Origin: Saprospiraceae bacterium
GTDB lineage: Bacteria > Bacteroidota > Bacteroidia > Chitinophagales > Saprospiraceae
Direction of reading: 5' to 3'
Assembly: GCA_026989035.1 (NCBI GenBank)
Contig: JALSKB010000176.1
Coordinates: 1-47,081 of the forward strand
DNA length: 47,081 nucleotides
Shown in pieces: positions 26,822 through 35,900 of this stretch (position 1 is its first letter; each line of letters starts with the position of its first letter). A model generated the notes under the pieces. The model saw nothing but the letters and a program-made list of their open reading frames with translations, had not been told where the DNA came from and searched no databases. The position numbers and the translations under genes were made by a program.

Positions 26822-27208
26822 ATGAAAAAAGTGCGCCTCGACAAATGGCTCTGGAGCGTGCGCCTCTACAAAAGCCGAAGCAAAGCCACCGAAGCTTGCA
26901 AAAGCGGTCGCCTACGCATCAAAGGGGAAACGGTAAAAGCTTCTTACCTCCTTAGCGAAAACGAATTAATCGAACTGCGAAAAAACGGCTTTACTTTCCA
27001 ATACAAGGTGCTCAAACTCATCGATAAGCGCGTGGGAGCACCCCTGGCCATTGAGTGCTATGAAAACCTCACTCCTCCTGAAGAACTAAAAAAATACGAG
27101 AACTGGTTTACCTCCAGCCACATCACCCTGGAACGCCGCGAAAAAGGCAGCGGCCGACCGACAAAAAAAGAGCGCAGAGAAATAGAGCGATTTAAAGGAG
27201 AATGGTAA
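26822..27208 (+). CDS. S4-domain RNA-binding protein, Hsp15 (HslR)-like
   Basis: 128 residues from ATG 26822. The S4 domain covers about the first 60 residues: VRLDKWLWSVRLYKSRSKATEACKSG, the typical opening of Hsp15, then GRLRIKGETVKASYLLSENE. The C-terminus is basic (RRE, KKERREIERFKGEW). In E. coli, Hsp15 binds stalled 50S subunits carrying nascent peptide and helps recycle them; that role is inferred here. The open frame extends upstream through the PPK2 gene, but without S4 sequence. Confidence 0.88.
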   Translation: MKKVRLDKWLWSVRLYKSRSKATEACKSGRLRIKGETVKASYLLSENELIELRKNGFTFQYKVLKLIDKRVGAPLAIECYENLTPPEELKKYENWFTSSHITLERREKGSGRPTKKERREIERFKGEW

Positions 27209-27233
27209 TCGACAACAGCAAAACAAACTCTCG

Positions 27234-28322
27234 CTACTCCAAAATCCAGGCATCAACATTGTACTTGTTTTTCATATCCTCCAAATAGCTCATCAACTCG
27301 GTTTCTGAAGAATAAGCAAAACGAACTCCAACACGAGTACTCCCCCCCTTGCGGTCGGAGTAAGCCTCATAACCGTCTTCGTATAAACGCTGGATAAGGC
27401 GTTCGGCATTCCGAGGCTGAGTAAAAGACCCAACAATGATCACGGCCTCCTGAATATCCGGTGGTAGAGTCGGGGATTCACTGTCTTTATCCATTTCTTT
27501 CACAAGCGTATCCTCACTCAACAAATCATCCATGTCTTCAGGGTCATCAGAGAAAAAATACTCCTCTTCGTTTGTTTGCCCATCACTTTCCAATGACTGC
27601 TCTTTTTCGCTATGGGTTTCCTCGGACGCTGTTTCTGTCATCTTCACATCTCTACCTGAGCTGAAACGCTTACTCAAAAAATATCCGCTCACCAACAAGA
27701 TGATGAAAAACATCAACAGCACCCAGGGCAAAGAATACTGCCACCAAGCCCTGCGAACGCCACCCGATCCCCCACTCTTTGACATCAATTGTCTCGTATC
27801 GGAATGTGAAGAAACAGCGGAAGAAGAAGCAGATACTTCTGTAATCCCTGCCGCCGTAACCGGCACTTGCTTTTTCTTTTCGTCCACAGCTTTAACAAGA
27901 GGTGTAACCACCTCAGGCAAACCAAAGGAGTCTTTGTTCAAATTCTCACTCTCTTGAACAAAGCGATATGTCTTGTCAAAATCCAAGTACAACTTACCCA
28001 AACCCGGAAAATCAACAATCTGTCTCTCTTGTAAAGTTTCTAAAACCCGACGAACGAAATCCGCAATCCGCTGCTCAGCCTCCCGGGATGTCCAACCGTA
28101 TGTCTCGACCAAATGGGCTGTCAACACCCCGTCATCAGCATGCAAATTCGAGGCAAAGCTCACCTTTAAGTTAGGCGGATGTGCCACACCCGACAAGTGA
28201 TCCACGGTGGCCGACTCATAAACCCCTACAAAAGCTCCCAAGTTGGGAATAACCACCGTATGGCGCTGCCGCAAAAGAGCTGGTAAGACCTCTGCTATGG
28301 ATTGAAAATAGGAGTTTTCCAT
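27234..28322 (-). CDS. Membrane protein with HU-like (CCDC81-bac) and SPOR domains
   Basis: 362 residues from ATG 28322 (MENSYFQSIAEVLPALLRQRHTV). The N-terminal half is two HU-CCDC81-bac modules: VVIPNLGAFVGVYESA and TSREAEQRIADFVRRVLETL with VDFPGLGKLYLDF. A membrane span follows (LPWVLLMFFIILLVSGYFL, about residue 205-225), an acidic low-complexity linker, and a C-terminal SPOR domain (EAVIIVGSFTQPRNAERLIQRLYEDGYEAY). SPOR domains bind denuded septal peptidoglycan. It starts 13 bases after the thiolase stop, so it belongs to the fadN-fadA transcript. A cell-division or envelope role is inferred. Confidence 0.85.
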   Translation of the reverse strand: MENSYFQSIAEVLPALLRQRHTVVIPNLGAFVGVYESATVDHLSGVAHPPNLKVSFASNLHADDGVLTAHLVETYGWTSREAEQRIADFVRRVLETLQERQIVDFPGLGKLYLDFDKTYRFVQESENLNKDSFGLPEVVTPLVKAVDEKKKQVPVTAAGITEVSASSSAVSSHSDTRQLMSKSGGSGGVRRAWWQYSLPWVLLMFFIILLVSGYFLSKRFSSGRDVKMTETASEETHSEKEQSLESDGQTNEEEYFFSDDPEDMDDLLSEDTLVKEMDKDSESPTLPPDIQEAVIIVGSFTQPRNAERLIQRLYEDGYEAYSDRKGGSTRVGVRFAYSSETELMSYLEDMKNKYNVDAWILE

Positions 28323-28335
28323 AAACCTGCTTTTC

Positions 28336-29505
28336 CTACAACAGTTCGTAAATACCTGCAATGCCCTGCCCACCGCCTACACAAGCCGTTACCATGCCAT
28401 ACCGCTGCCCCTGCCTGCGCATTTCGTTCAACAGTTGAATGGAGAGCTTTGCCCCTGTACAGCCCAAGGGGTGCCCCAAAGCAATAGCTCCACCATTGAC
28501 ATTCACCAAGTCGGGGTCCAAATCCATCTCCTTGATCACAGCCAAAGACTGGGCCGCAAAAGCCTCATTCAGCTCAACCTGCTCTATGTCCTTTAGCTGC
28601 AAACCAGCACGCTTCAAAGCCTTGGGTATGGCAGCAACCGGTCCTATGCCCATGTAAAGCGGATCTACACCCCCGACAGCACAAGAAACCAAACGCGCCA
28701 CAGGCTTGAGATTGAGTTGCTTAACCATCTCTTCCGAAACCACCAACACAAAAGCCGCCCCGTCCGAAGTCTGAGAAGAATTGCCCGCCGTAGAAACGCC
28801 GTCTTTGGCAAAAACAGGGCGCAAACGAGCCAAGACTTCCATGCTGGTATCTCGGCGTACCCCCTCGTCTGTATCTACCGTAAAGCGTTTCTCCTTGCGC
28901 TTGTCGCCTTCTACAAAGATTTCCGCAACCTCCACCGGCACAATTTCTTCTTTGAATTTGCCCGCATCTATGGCAGCAGCAGCCCGCTGATGCGAACGCA
29001 AAGCAAAAGCATCACATTGCTCCCTCGTAATACCGTACTTTTTGGCTACCATCTCCGAAGTAATACCCATACTGGCCATATAATCGGGCGTATCCGTCAT
29101 GATTTTATAGTTGGGCGCAAATTTATAGCCCGTCATGGGTATAAGGCTCATGCTCTCCAGACCACCAGCCAAAAAAACATGCCCCATGCCCGCCTTAATC
29201 TTAGCTACCGCCAAAGAGATCGTCTCCAGTCCGGAAGCACAATAGCGGTTCACCGTCATACCGGGCACCGTAATGCCCAAAGCGCGAACAGCCACCCAAC
29301 GCCCTATTTGTAAGCCCTGCTCACCTTCCGGATTAGCACAACCTACTATGACATCATCAATCATCTCCGGGCTTACTTCCGGCGTTTCGGCCATGATGTG
29401 CTTGATGACTTCTACAGCCAAATCATCCGCTCGGGTGTTTTTGAAGCTCCCCTTTTTGGCTTTGCCAACTGCCGTCCTGTATCCGGTTACAATATATGCA
29501 TCCAT
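28336..29505 (-). CDS. fadA: Acetyl-CoA acyltransferase (thiolase, FadA-type)
   Basis: 389 residues. Nucleophile cysteine in VNRYCASGLETISLAVAKIKAG (near residue 90), the His motif GGAIALGHPLGCTGAKL near 350, and the second catalytic cysteine in TACVGGGQGIAGIYE near 380. NEAFAAQSLAV is the thiolase signature. It cleaves 3-ketoacyl-CoA to acetyl-CoA and a shortened acyl-CoA in beta-oxidation, cytoplasmic. It lies 75 bases downstream of fadN, whose product supplies its substrate. Confidence 0.96.
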   Translation of the reverse strand: MDAYIVTGYRTAVGKAKKGSFKNTRADDLAVEVIKHIMAETPEVSPEMIDDVIVGCANPEGEQGLQIGRWVAVRALGITVPGMTVNRYCASGLETISLAVAKIKAGMGHVFLAGGLESMSLIPMTGYKFAPNYKIMTDTPDYMASMGITSEMVAKKYGITREQCDAFALRSHQRAAAAIDAGKFKEEIVPVEVAEIFVEGDKRKEKRFTVDTDEGVRRDTSMEVLARLRPVFAKDGVSTAGNSSQTSDGAAFVLVVSEEMVKQLNLKPVARLVSCAVGGVDPLYMGIGPVAAIPKALKRAGLQLKDIEQVELNEAFAAQSLAVIKEMDLDPDLVNVNGGAIALGHPLGCTGAKLSIQLLNEMRRQGQRYGMVTACVGGGQGIAGIYELL

Positions 29506-29524
29506 TGGTTTGTTTTTTTAAACA

Positions 29525-29538
29525 GGCTTTCGCCAAAC
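29525..29538 (+). repeat. Intergenic copy of the stem-swapped motif between fadN and fadA
   Basis: GGCTTTCGCCAAAC sits in the 75-base gap upstream of the thiolase start, outside any coding frame, so protein sequence cannot explain it. Confidence 0.75.
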
Positions 29539-29580
29539 ATTATTCGTCTTTCCATCAGAGTTGCCCGAGTGGCAAGCTCA

Positions 29581-31968
29581 TCAATTTCTCAAAGGCTTGT
29601 TGTTTTGCAGCATGTATTGAATCCGCTCCAAAGTCTTACGCTCTCCACAAAGGCTGAGAAAAGCCTCCCGCTCCAAATCCAACAGGTACTGCTCGGAAAC
29701 CTCTTGCATACCTGTCAAATCTCCACCGGTAAGTACATAGGCAATTTTCCTGGCGATTTTAGCATCGTGCTCCGAGATGAAATTGCCCAGCAAGAGTTCG
29801 TTCACGGCCGCATAGAGCGCAGCCAAGCCCGTACGCCCCAACACCTTAACTCGTCGAGCTTGAGGTTGTACATAGGCGGGGGCCAAATCCAATACCCGTT
29901 GTTTGGCTTCAGCCAAATTGCGCAGGGCATTCATCACAACCCGATCGCGTCCCGATTTCAGATAACCCAAACCATAAGCCTCGTAAGCCGAAGTAGCCAC
30001 CTTGCCCATCGCAATGGTCTTAAAACGTTCGGCCAGGGTGGGAATCATCACTTCGTCTTTTCCATACTCTTCCGAAGCCCGCAAAGCGAACTCCTTGGTG
30101 CCTCCTCCTCCGGGCAGCAAGCCTACGCCAACTTCCACCAAACCGATGTAAGACTCGGCGGCAGAAGCTGCGGCATCACAGTGCATCAACAACTCGCAGC
30201 CACCTCCAAAAGTATAGCCCTGGGTAGCTATAACCACGGGTATGGAGGAATACCGACAGCGCATACTCGTCTGCTGGAAGAGGTTGACCGCCATATTCAA
30301 CTCGTCAAACTCCTGCTCATAAGCCATCATGGCAATGAGCATCAGGTTTGCCCCGACCGTAAAGTTATCGGCCTGGTTTCCAATGACCAAACCCTGCCAG
30401 CCGTCTTCTTCTGCTATCCGTATGGCCTCATTCAGACCTCTCAAAATGCCTTCTCCTATGGCATTCATCTTGCTGGTAAACTCCAGGCACAAAACGCCAT
30501 CTCCCAGATCGTGCAAGATGACTTCCTCGTTTTTGTACACCGGCGGTTGATCCCGATAATTGTCGAGCAAGACAAAGTCTTCGCTACCGGGTACAATTTC
30601 GTATTTGCCGGAAGGCAAAGCGTAATAAAAACGCCTGCCCTGCTCCCTCTTGTAAAAAGAAGTTATGCCTGCCGCCTGCATGGTTTTCACCCACTCAGCT
30701 ACGGGCTTACCCTCGCTTTCGCAAACAGCTAAACCTCTTTCCAAACCCATGGTATCCCAAGACTCAAAAGGCCCCTGCTTCCAAGCAAAACCGGCTCGCA
30801 TGGCATCGTCTATACCGTAAAGAGAATCGGAAATTTCCGGAATGCGCAAGGAGGAATAAGAAAATAAGGCGGCAAAAGAACGGCGCATAAATGCTCCTAC
30901 CTTGCCCTCATCTTTCAACAAGAACTGCAAACGGCGCCCTAAGTCTTCGATCTGCCTGGCCGCATCAACCACCGGCAACTTGGGCTTTTGGCGAAGCCGA
31001 TACGAGGAAGTCTTCAAATCCAAAGCCATAATGATGCGTTTACCTCGCTCATCCCGCTCATCGGTTTTTTTGTAAAAGCCCTGCCCCGATTTGTCGCCAT
31101 ACCACTTCTTATCCAACAAAAACCGGAAATAAGCAGGCAGCTCAATTTTTCGCACCTCTTCGTCTTCCGGGCAATTTTGCTGAACGCCTTGAATCACCTT
31201 GGCTGCCACATCCAATCCTACCAGATCTGCCAGCCGAAAAGTACCCGTCTTGGGACGGCCGATAAGCGGTCCGGTAAGCAAGTCAACCTCTTCTATGCTC
31301 AGGTCCAACTCCTCAGCCAACTGAAAGACCACACCCATCATGTAAACGCCAATGCGGTTGGCAATAAAAGCCGGCGTATCCTTAGCCCGCACCGTCTGCT
31401 TGCCCAGGAAGCGATCGCCAAACCGCAAAAAGAAATCAACCACTTCAGGGTCCGTATCCGGCCCCGGGATGACTTCCAACAAACGCAAATACCGAGGAGG
31501 GTTGAAAAAGTGGGTTCCACAAAAATGCCTGCGCATCTCTTCCCCCATGTTTTGAGCAATGAAGCGAATGGGAATGCCCGAAGTGTTGGTACTGACCAAA
31601 GTGCCCGGCTTGCGGTACTTTTCCACTTTAGCCATGAGTTGCTGCTTGATGTCCAGGCGTTCTACCACCACTTCGATAATCCAATCACATTCGGCTATGC
31701 GGGGCAAGTCGTCTTCAAAATTCCCCACTTCAATGCGCGAGACAAAAGCCGGATCCATCAAAGGGGCCGGCTTGGCTTTGAGGGCTTTTTTCAGCGCCGT
31801 AGCAGCCAGACGATTACGCGCCTCAGTTAGATTCTTTTCTTCGTCTTTCAAATCGGGCGGCAGGATATCCAACAACAAGCAGGAAAAACCAGCATTGGCC
31901 AAATGACAAGCAATACCGGTGCCCATCACACCCGAGCCGAGGACGGCTATTTTCTTGATTCTTCGCAT
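29581..31968 (-). CDS. fadN: 3-hydroxyacyl-CoA dehydrogenase / enoyl-CoA hydratase (FadN-type)
   Basis: 795 residues. Dehydrogenase domains come first: NAD site IAVLGSGVMGTGIACHLANAG, IIEVVVERLDIKQQL, HFCGTHFFNPPRYLRLLEVI (catalytic His) and a repeat C-terminal helical domain (KDTPAFIANRIG, YGDKSGQGFYKK). A crotonase domain comes last (about 480-680: IATQGYTFGGGCELLMHCDAAAS, GVGLLPGGGGTKEFAL). This order is opposite to E. coli FadB and matches FadN of B. subtilis, as does its length. It performs hydration and NAD-linked oxidation in beta-oxidation. It heads the fadN-fadA-HU/SPOR operon and has a palindromic operator in its promoter. Confidence 0.95.
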   Translation of the reverse strand: MRRIKKIAVLGSGVMGTGIACHLANAGFSCLLLDILPPDLKDEEKNLTEARNRLAATALKKALKAKPAPLMDPAFVSRIEVGNFEDDLPRIAECDWIIEVVVERLDIKQQLMAKVEKYRKPGTLVSTNTSGIPIRFIAQNMGEEMRRHFCGTHFFNPPRYLRLLEVIPGPDTDPEVVDFFLRFGDRFLGKQTVRAKDTPAFIANRIGVYMMGVVFQLAEELDLSIEEVDLLTGPLIGRPKTGTFRLADLVGLDVAAKVIQGVQQNCPEDEEVRKIELPAYFRFLLDKKWYGDKSGQGFYKKTDERDERGKRIIMALDLKTSSYRLRQKPKLPVVDAARQIEDLGRRLQFLLKDEGKVGAFMRRSFAALFSYSSLRIPEISDSLYGIDDAMRAGFAWKQGPFESWDTMGLERGLAVCESEGKPVAEWVKTMQAAGITSFYKREQGRRFYYALPSGKYEIVPGSEDFVLLDNYRDQPPVYKNEEVILHDLGDGVLCLEFTSKMNAIGEGILRGLNEAIRIAEEDGWQGLVIGNQADNFTVGANLMLIAMMAYEQEFDELNMAVNLFQQTSMRCRYSSIPVVIATQGYTFGGGCELLMHCDAAASAAESYIGLVEVGVGLLPGGGGTKEFALRASEEYGKDEVMIPTLAERFKTIAMGKVATSAYEAYGLGYLKSGRDRVVMNALRNLAEAKQRVLDLAPAYVQPQARRVKVLGRTGLAALYAAVNELLLGNFISEHDAKIARKIAYVLTGGDLTGMQEVSEQYLLDLEREAFLSLCGERKTLERIQYMLQNNKPLRN

Positions 31969-31999
31969 GAGGAAATTTTTTTTGCGTTCTACAGCGACG

Positions 32000-32027
32000 C
32001 AATATTAGCGAAAATTCGCTAATCAAA
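32000..32027 (-). promoter_or_regulatory. fadN promoter with embedded operator-like palindrome
   Basis: On the minus strand TTTG (32024-32027) is followed after 16 bases by TAATATTG (32000-32007), a -7 element with one mismatch to TAnnTTTG. Between and over them lies the dyad ATTAGCGAA-AA-TTCGCTAAT at 32004-32023, two perfect 9-bp arms with a 2-base centre. A dimer bound there would block RNA polymerase, as TetR-type FadR repressors do in other bacteria. The regulator gene is not in this window. Confidence 0.6.
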
Positions 32028-32034
32028 AAAATGC

Positions 32035-32065
32035 TTTGCGAAAAATACAAAAAGGTGTAACTTTC
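32035..32065 (+). promoter_or_regulatory. exbB promoter: TTTG-N19-TAACTTTC
   Basis: TTTG (32035-32038) and TAACTTTC (32058-32065) are exactly 19 bases apart, the Bacteroidota consensus spacing, with one mismatch in the last -7 base. The leader to ATG 32105 is about 33 bases. The divergent fadN promoter lies less than 40 bases away. Confidence 0.6.
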
Positions 32066-32104
32066 GGCCTTGTTATTTCACTACAAAAAACGAACACCCG
32101 TACC

Positions 32105-32788
32105 ATGAGTTTCAGCCACTTGTTTTTGCAAACCACCGACATTCAACGCGAGATCAAGAGCCAAAGTGTCTTGGATATTCTCTTGCAGGGAGGACCTTTG
32201 GGTATTGCCATCGTCACGGTCTTGTTTGTGTTGGGTTTTATAGCCTTATACATTTTTGTAGAGCGCTACAGCTCGATCAAACGGGCTTCCAAGATAGATG
32301 AGAGTTTCATCAACAACATCAGGGCCAACGTAGCTTCGGGCAATTTGCAAGCAGCCAAAGCTCTTTGCCAAACGACCGACACGCCCGTAGCCCGCATGGT
32401 GGAAAAAGGGCTGATGCGCATTGGCAAACCCCTGCGCGATATCGACGCAGCCATAGAAAACGTCGGTAATCTTGAAGTCTTCAAGCTGGAAAAGAACCTG
32501 TCCACCCTGGCCAGCATTGCCGGAGCAGCACCCATGATCGGCTTTTTCGGCACCGTAACAGGTATGATCAGCGCCTTTTACGAAATGTCCACACAGGAAA
32601 ACATTACGCCGGATGTACTCGCCGGAGGAATCTATCAGGCCTTGCTCACCACGGCCGTAGGGCTCTTTATCGGCATTTTGGCCTTTATAGGCTATAACGT
32701 CCTGGTAGCCAATGTCGAGAAAGTAGTTTACAAGATGGAGCGCACTACCACAGAGTTCATGGATTTACTCCAGGAACCCACCGTCTAA
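32105..32788 (+). CDS. exbB: MotA/TolQ/ExbB proton-channel family protein
   Basis: 228 residues from ATG 32105 (MSFSHLFLQTTD). Three membrane spans: PLGIAIVTVLFVLGFIALYIF, then LASIAGAAPMIGFFGTVTGMISAF with the conserved glycine/proline pattern, then ALLTTAVGLFIGILAFIGYNV. ExbB with ExbD forms the inner-membrane proton-driven motor that energises TonB-linked outer-membrane transport, or related motility and envelope machines. Its usual partners exbD and tonB lie 3.6 kb downstream, separated by a lipoprotein gene. RNRANVASGN-type cytoplasmic helices lie between spans one and two. Confidence 0.93.
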   Translation: MSFSHLFLQTTDIQREIKSQSVLDILLQGGPLGIAIVTVLFVLGFIALYIFVERYSSIKRASKIDESFINNIRANVASGNLQAAKALCQTTDTPVARMVEKGLMRIGKPLRDIDAAIENVGNLEVFKLEKNLSTLASIAGAAPMIGFFGTVTGMISAFYEMSTQENITPDVLAGGIYQALLTTAVGLFIGILAFIGYNVLVANVEKVVYKMERTTTEFMDLLQEPTV

Positions 32789-32842
32789 TGTTACCCAACA
32801 CAGCTACCTTGCTCTTTGGCAGGCAAAAATTCCGGATCTTTT

Positions 32843-32856
32843 GCCTTTCGGCAAAT
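32843..32856 (+). repeat. Dispersed 14-base motif GCCTTTCGGCAAAT (reference intergenic copy)
   Basis: Exact copies, plus strand: 6432, 10839, 18954, 19562, 23266, 32843; minus strand: 5298, 8583 (left ends). Stem-swapped GGCTTTCGCCAAAY: 2703, 9355, 25968, 26135, 29525 (plus), 21307, 26026 (minus). Loop variant GCCTTCCGGCAAAT: 23709 (plus), 4588, 13731, 30603 (minus). Further variants: 24303 (GCC/GCC arms), 43045 (loop TTAC) and 4151 (loop TTGC). Coding copies fall in different frames (AFRQ, LPKG, FAER, LSAN). This copy lies between exbB and the VCBS gene. Confidence 0.8.
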
Positions 32857-32891
32857 GGAAGCCCGAAAAACGTGCCATATCACAGCATTTG

Positions 32892-32923
32892 TTTGCATCT
32901 ATGGACAAAAATGCATACTTTCG
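32892..32923 (+). promoter_or_regulatory. Promoter TTTG-N20-TACTTTCG before the VCBS lipoprotein
   Basis: TTTG (32892-32895) is followed after 20 bases by TACTTTCG (32916-32923), one mismatch to TAnnTTTG, 16 bases before ATG 32940. It implies that this gene is expressed separately from exbB. Confidence 0.5.
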
Positions 32924-32939
32924 ACTCAAAAAAAGTCTC

Positions 32940-35900
32940 ATGAAAAACGGTAAGCTTCTTTTCTTGTGTGCCTCTTTCTTTTTGGCTTTGAGCATCTGGA
33001 GCTGCAAGGAAGAAACAAAGCAAAAAGCGGCAACTTCCTCGGTAACCGATAGCTCGAAAGTCCCGCTCTTTGAAGAGCTCGATCCCGAAAAAACGGGGCT
33101 GAAATTCAACAACCAAGTCATCGAAACCAGGGAGTACAACCACATCCAACAAGATGTCGTCTTCAACGGCGGCGGAGTCGCTTTGGTAGACATCAACAAC
33201 GACGGCCTACTCGACGTGTATTTCGCGGGCAACATGGTCAGCGACAAGCTCTTCCTCAACAAAGGCAACATGCAATTTGAGGACATCTCCGAAAAAGCCG
33301 GTATCATCAACGATACCTGGTCTTATGCCGTAGCCTATGCCGATGTAAACGGCGATGGCTTTCAGGACATCTACGTTACCAAATACATGTACGACCCACC
33401 TGAAAGGCGCAAAAACTACCTCTACATCAACAACGGCGACCTCACCTTTACCGAAAGTGCCGAAAAATACGGCGTGGCCGACATGGGCCATGGTACAGCT
33501 GCCAATTTTTTTGACTACAACAACGACGGCTGGCTCGACCTCTATGTAGGCAACCAACCTTTTGTTGAGCGCGAAAAAAAATACCAGACCCATCCGAAAT
33601 ACAACAAAGAGCTGGCTACAGACCGCCTCTTTCGCAACAACGGCAACGGCACTTTCACAGACGTTACTGAGCAGGCCGGATTGCACAGCTTCCACTTTAC
33701 GCTTAGTGGTACGGCTTCCGACATCAACAACGACGGCTTCACTGATCTGTACGTAACCTGCGATTATGAAGAGCCCGACTGCCTTTACATGAACCGAGGG
33801 GACGGTACTTTTGTCAACACCATCCATAATGCCATGCGCCACATCAGCAACTTTTCCATGGGGTCCGATTGTGCCGACTTCAACAACGATGGCTGGATTG
33901 ACATCTACACGGCAGATATGGTAGCCTCTGACAACTACCGGCTGAAAGCCAACATGAGCGGCATGAATCCCGAGCGTTTTTGGATGCTGGCCAACAACGG
34001 TTATCACTACCAGTACATGTTCAATGACTTGCACATGAACAACGGCAATCGCACCTTTAGTGAAATTGGCCAACTGGCCGGAGTTTCCAATACCGATTGG
34101 AGTTGGTCCACCCTCTTTGCCGACTTTGACCAAGACGGCTATAAAGACCTCTACGTGACCAATGGCCTGGTCCAGGATGTGCGCAACAAAGACTACATCA
34201 TCAAGCGCAATGCCTACATGGATTCCATCGCTGCTGTAGCTAAGGCTCAAGGCAAAAAGCCCCAGATAGATCCCTTGGTCGTTGCCAAAATGGCACCCTC
34301 GGTTCCTCTGCGCAACTACATGTTCCGAAACAAAGGAGACTGGACTTTTGAAGATGTAGCCATTCCCTGGAACTTCACCATGGAAGGCTGGTCTTACGGG
34401 GCCGCCTATGGTGACTTGGACAACGACGGTGATCGCGACTTGGTCGTCAACAACATCAATGCTCCGGCTCTGCTTTATGAAAACAAAGCCAATGAGCTGC
34501 TCGACAATCACTACATCCGCATAGATCTGCGCAGCAAAACCACGGGAAACAACTGGCACTGCATAGGTGCAAGAGCCTGGGTATTCACAGGTGATAACAT
34601 GCAGGTGGCCGAAGTCTATCCTACCCGAGGCTATGCCTCTTCCTCCGAACTGACCCTCCACTTCGGCCTGGGCCCCTACGACAAAATCGACCGCATCCTG
34701 GTCGTTTGGCCCGACCACAAAGAAATTGAACTGTTTAACGTAGATGCCGACCAAACACTCACCCTTCATTACGAAGATGCCCAATACCTGAACAAAACGG
34801 CTTTTGATCTCAAACCTCCACTCTTCGAAAGCTTCACGCGTCAATCCGGCATCAGCTACCGACACAGAGAAAACGAATTTGACGACTACCAAAGAGAAGT
34901 TCTCTTGCCTTATCAGCTCTCGCGCCTCGGACCTTGCATCGCCGTGGGTGATTTTACGGGAGACAAATTGGATGATTTTTACATCGGTGGTGCAGCCAAT
35001 CAACCCGGAGAATGCTATATCCAACTTCCGGGTGGCTCCTTCTCCAAACTAAGCCCCATGACTTGGGCTGCCGACAGCATCTATGAAGATTTGGGTGCTA
35101 CCTTCTTCGATGCTGACGGCGATGGCGATCTCGATCTCTATGTTGTCAGTGGAGGCAATGAATTTCAGGAAGGAACAAAATACTACCAAGATCGCCTCTA
35201 CATCAATCAAGATGGTAAAGGCCATTTTGTGAAAGCCGCAAATGCCCTGCCCAAAATCACAACCAGTGGCAGCTGCGTTACTGCAGGAGATTTCGATGGC
35301 GACGGCGATTTGGATCTCTTCGTAGGAGGGCGACAAGTACCTGGCAAGTACGGCTATCCCACCGACAGCTATCTCCTGCAAAACGACGGAGGTAAATTTA
35401 CAGACGTTACCGATCGCCTGGCACCGGCTTTCCGCCAACTCGGCATGGTAACCGATGCTCAATGGATGGATATAGACGGCGATAAAGATCTCGATTTGGT
35501 CATCGCAGGTGAATGGATGCCGCTGACCTTCTTTGAAAACGAGCAAGGTAAGTTCGAAAATGTAACCGAAAACATGGGCCTGGAAAACACCACGGGCTGG
35601 TGGAATCGCCTGGCTTTAGCCGACTGGGATGGAGACGGAGACCTGGATATCTTCGCAGGAAACCTCGGCACCAACATCAAGTACAAAGCATCCGAAGACA
35701 AGCCCTTCCGGCTCTTCGTCAAAGACTTTGACAACAACGGTACCAACGACGTCTATCTGGGCTACTACGATTCCGATGGGGTCTGCTATCCCGTGCGTGG
35801 CCGACAGTGCTCCTCCCAACAAATGCCCTTCATCAAAAAGAAATTCAAAACCTATTCGGATTTTGCGAAAGCATCTATAGATGAAGTGCTGGGAGAACGC

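Noticed and set aside
29558-29580. GAGTTGCC/GGCAAGCTC hairpin between fadN and fadA
   Set aside because: Short, with a bulge and no T-tract; not strong enough to call a terminator inside an operon.
29398-30732. 444-codon plus-strand frame opposite fadN/fadA
   Set aside because: It is antisense to two well-defined enzymes, with no family resemblance.
33207-35024. 605-codon open frame on the minus strand opposite the VCBS gene
   Set aside because: It mirrors the biased GAC/AAC repeats of the lipoprotein, has no recognisable domain or start signals, and the plus-strand gene is clear.
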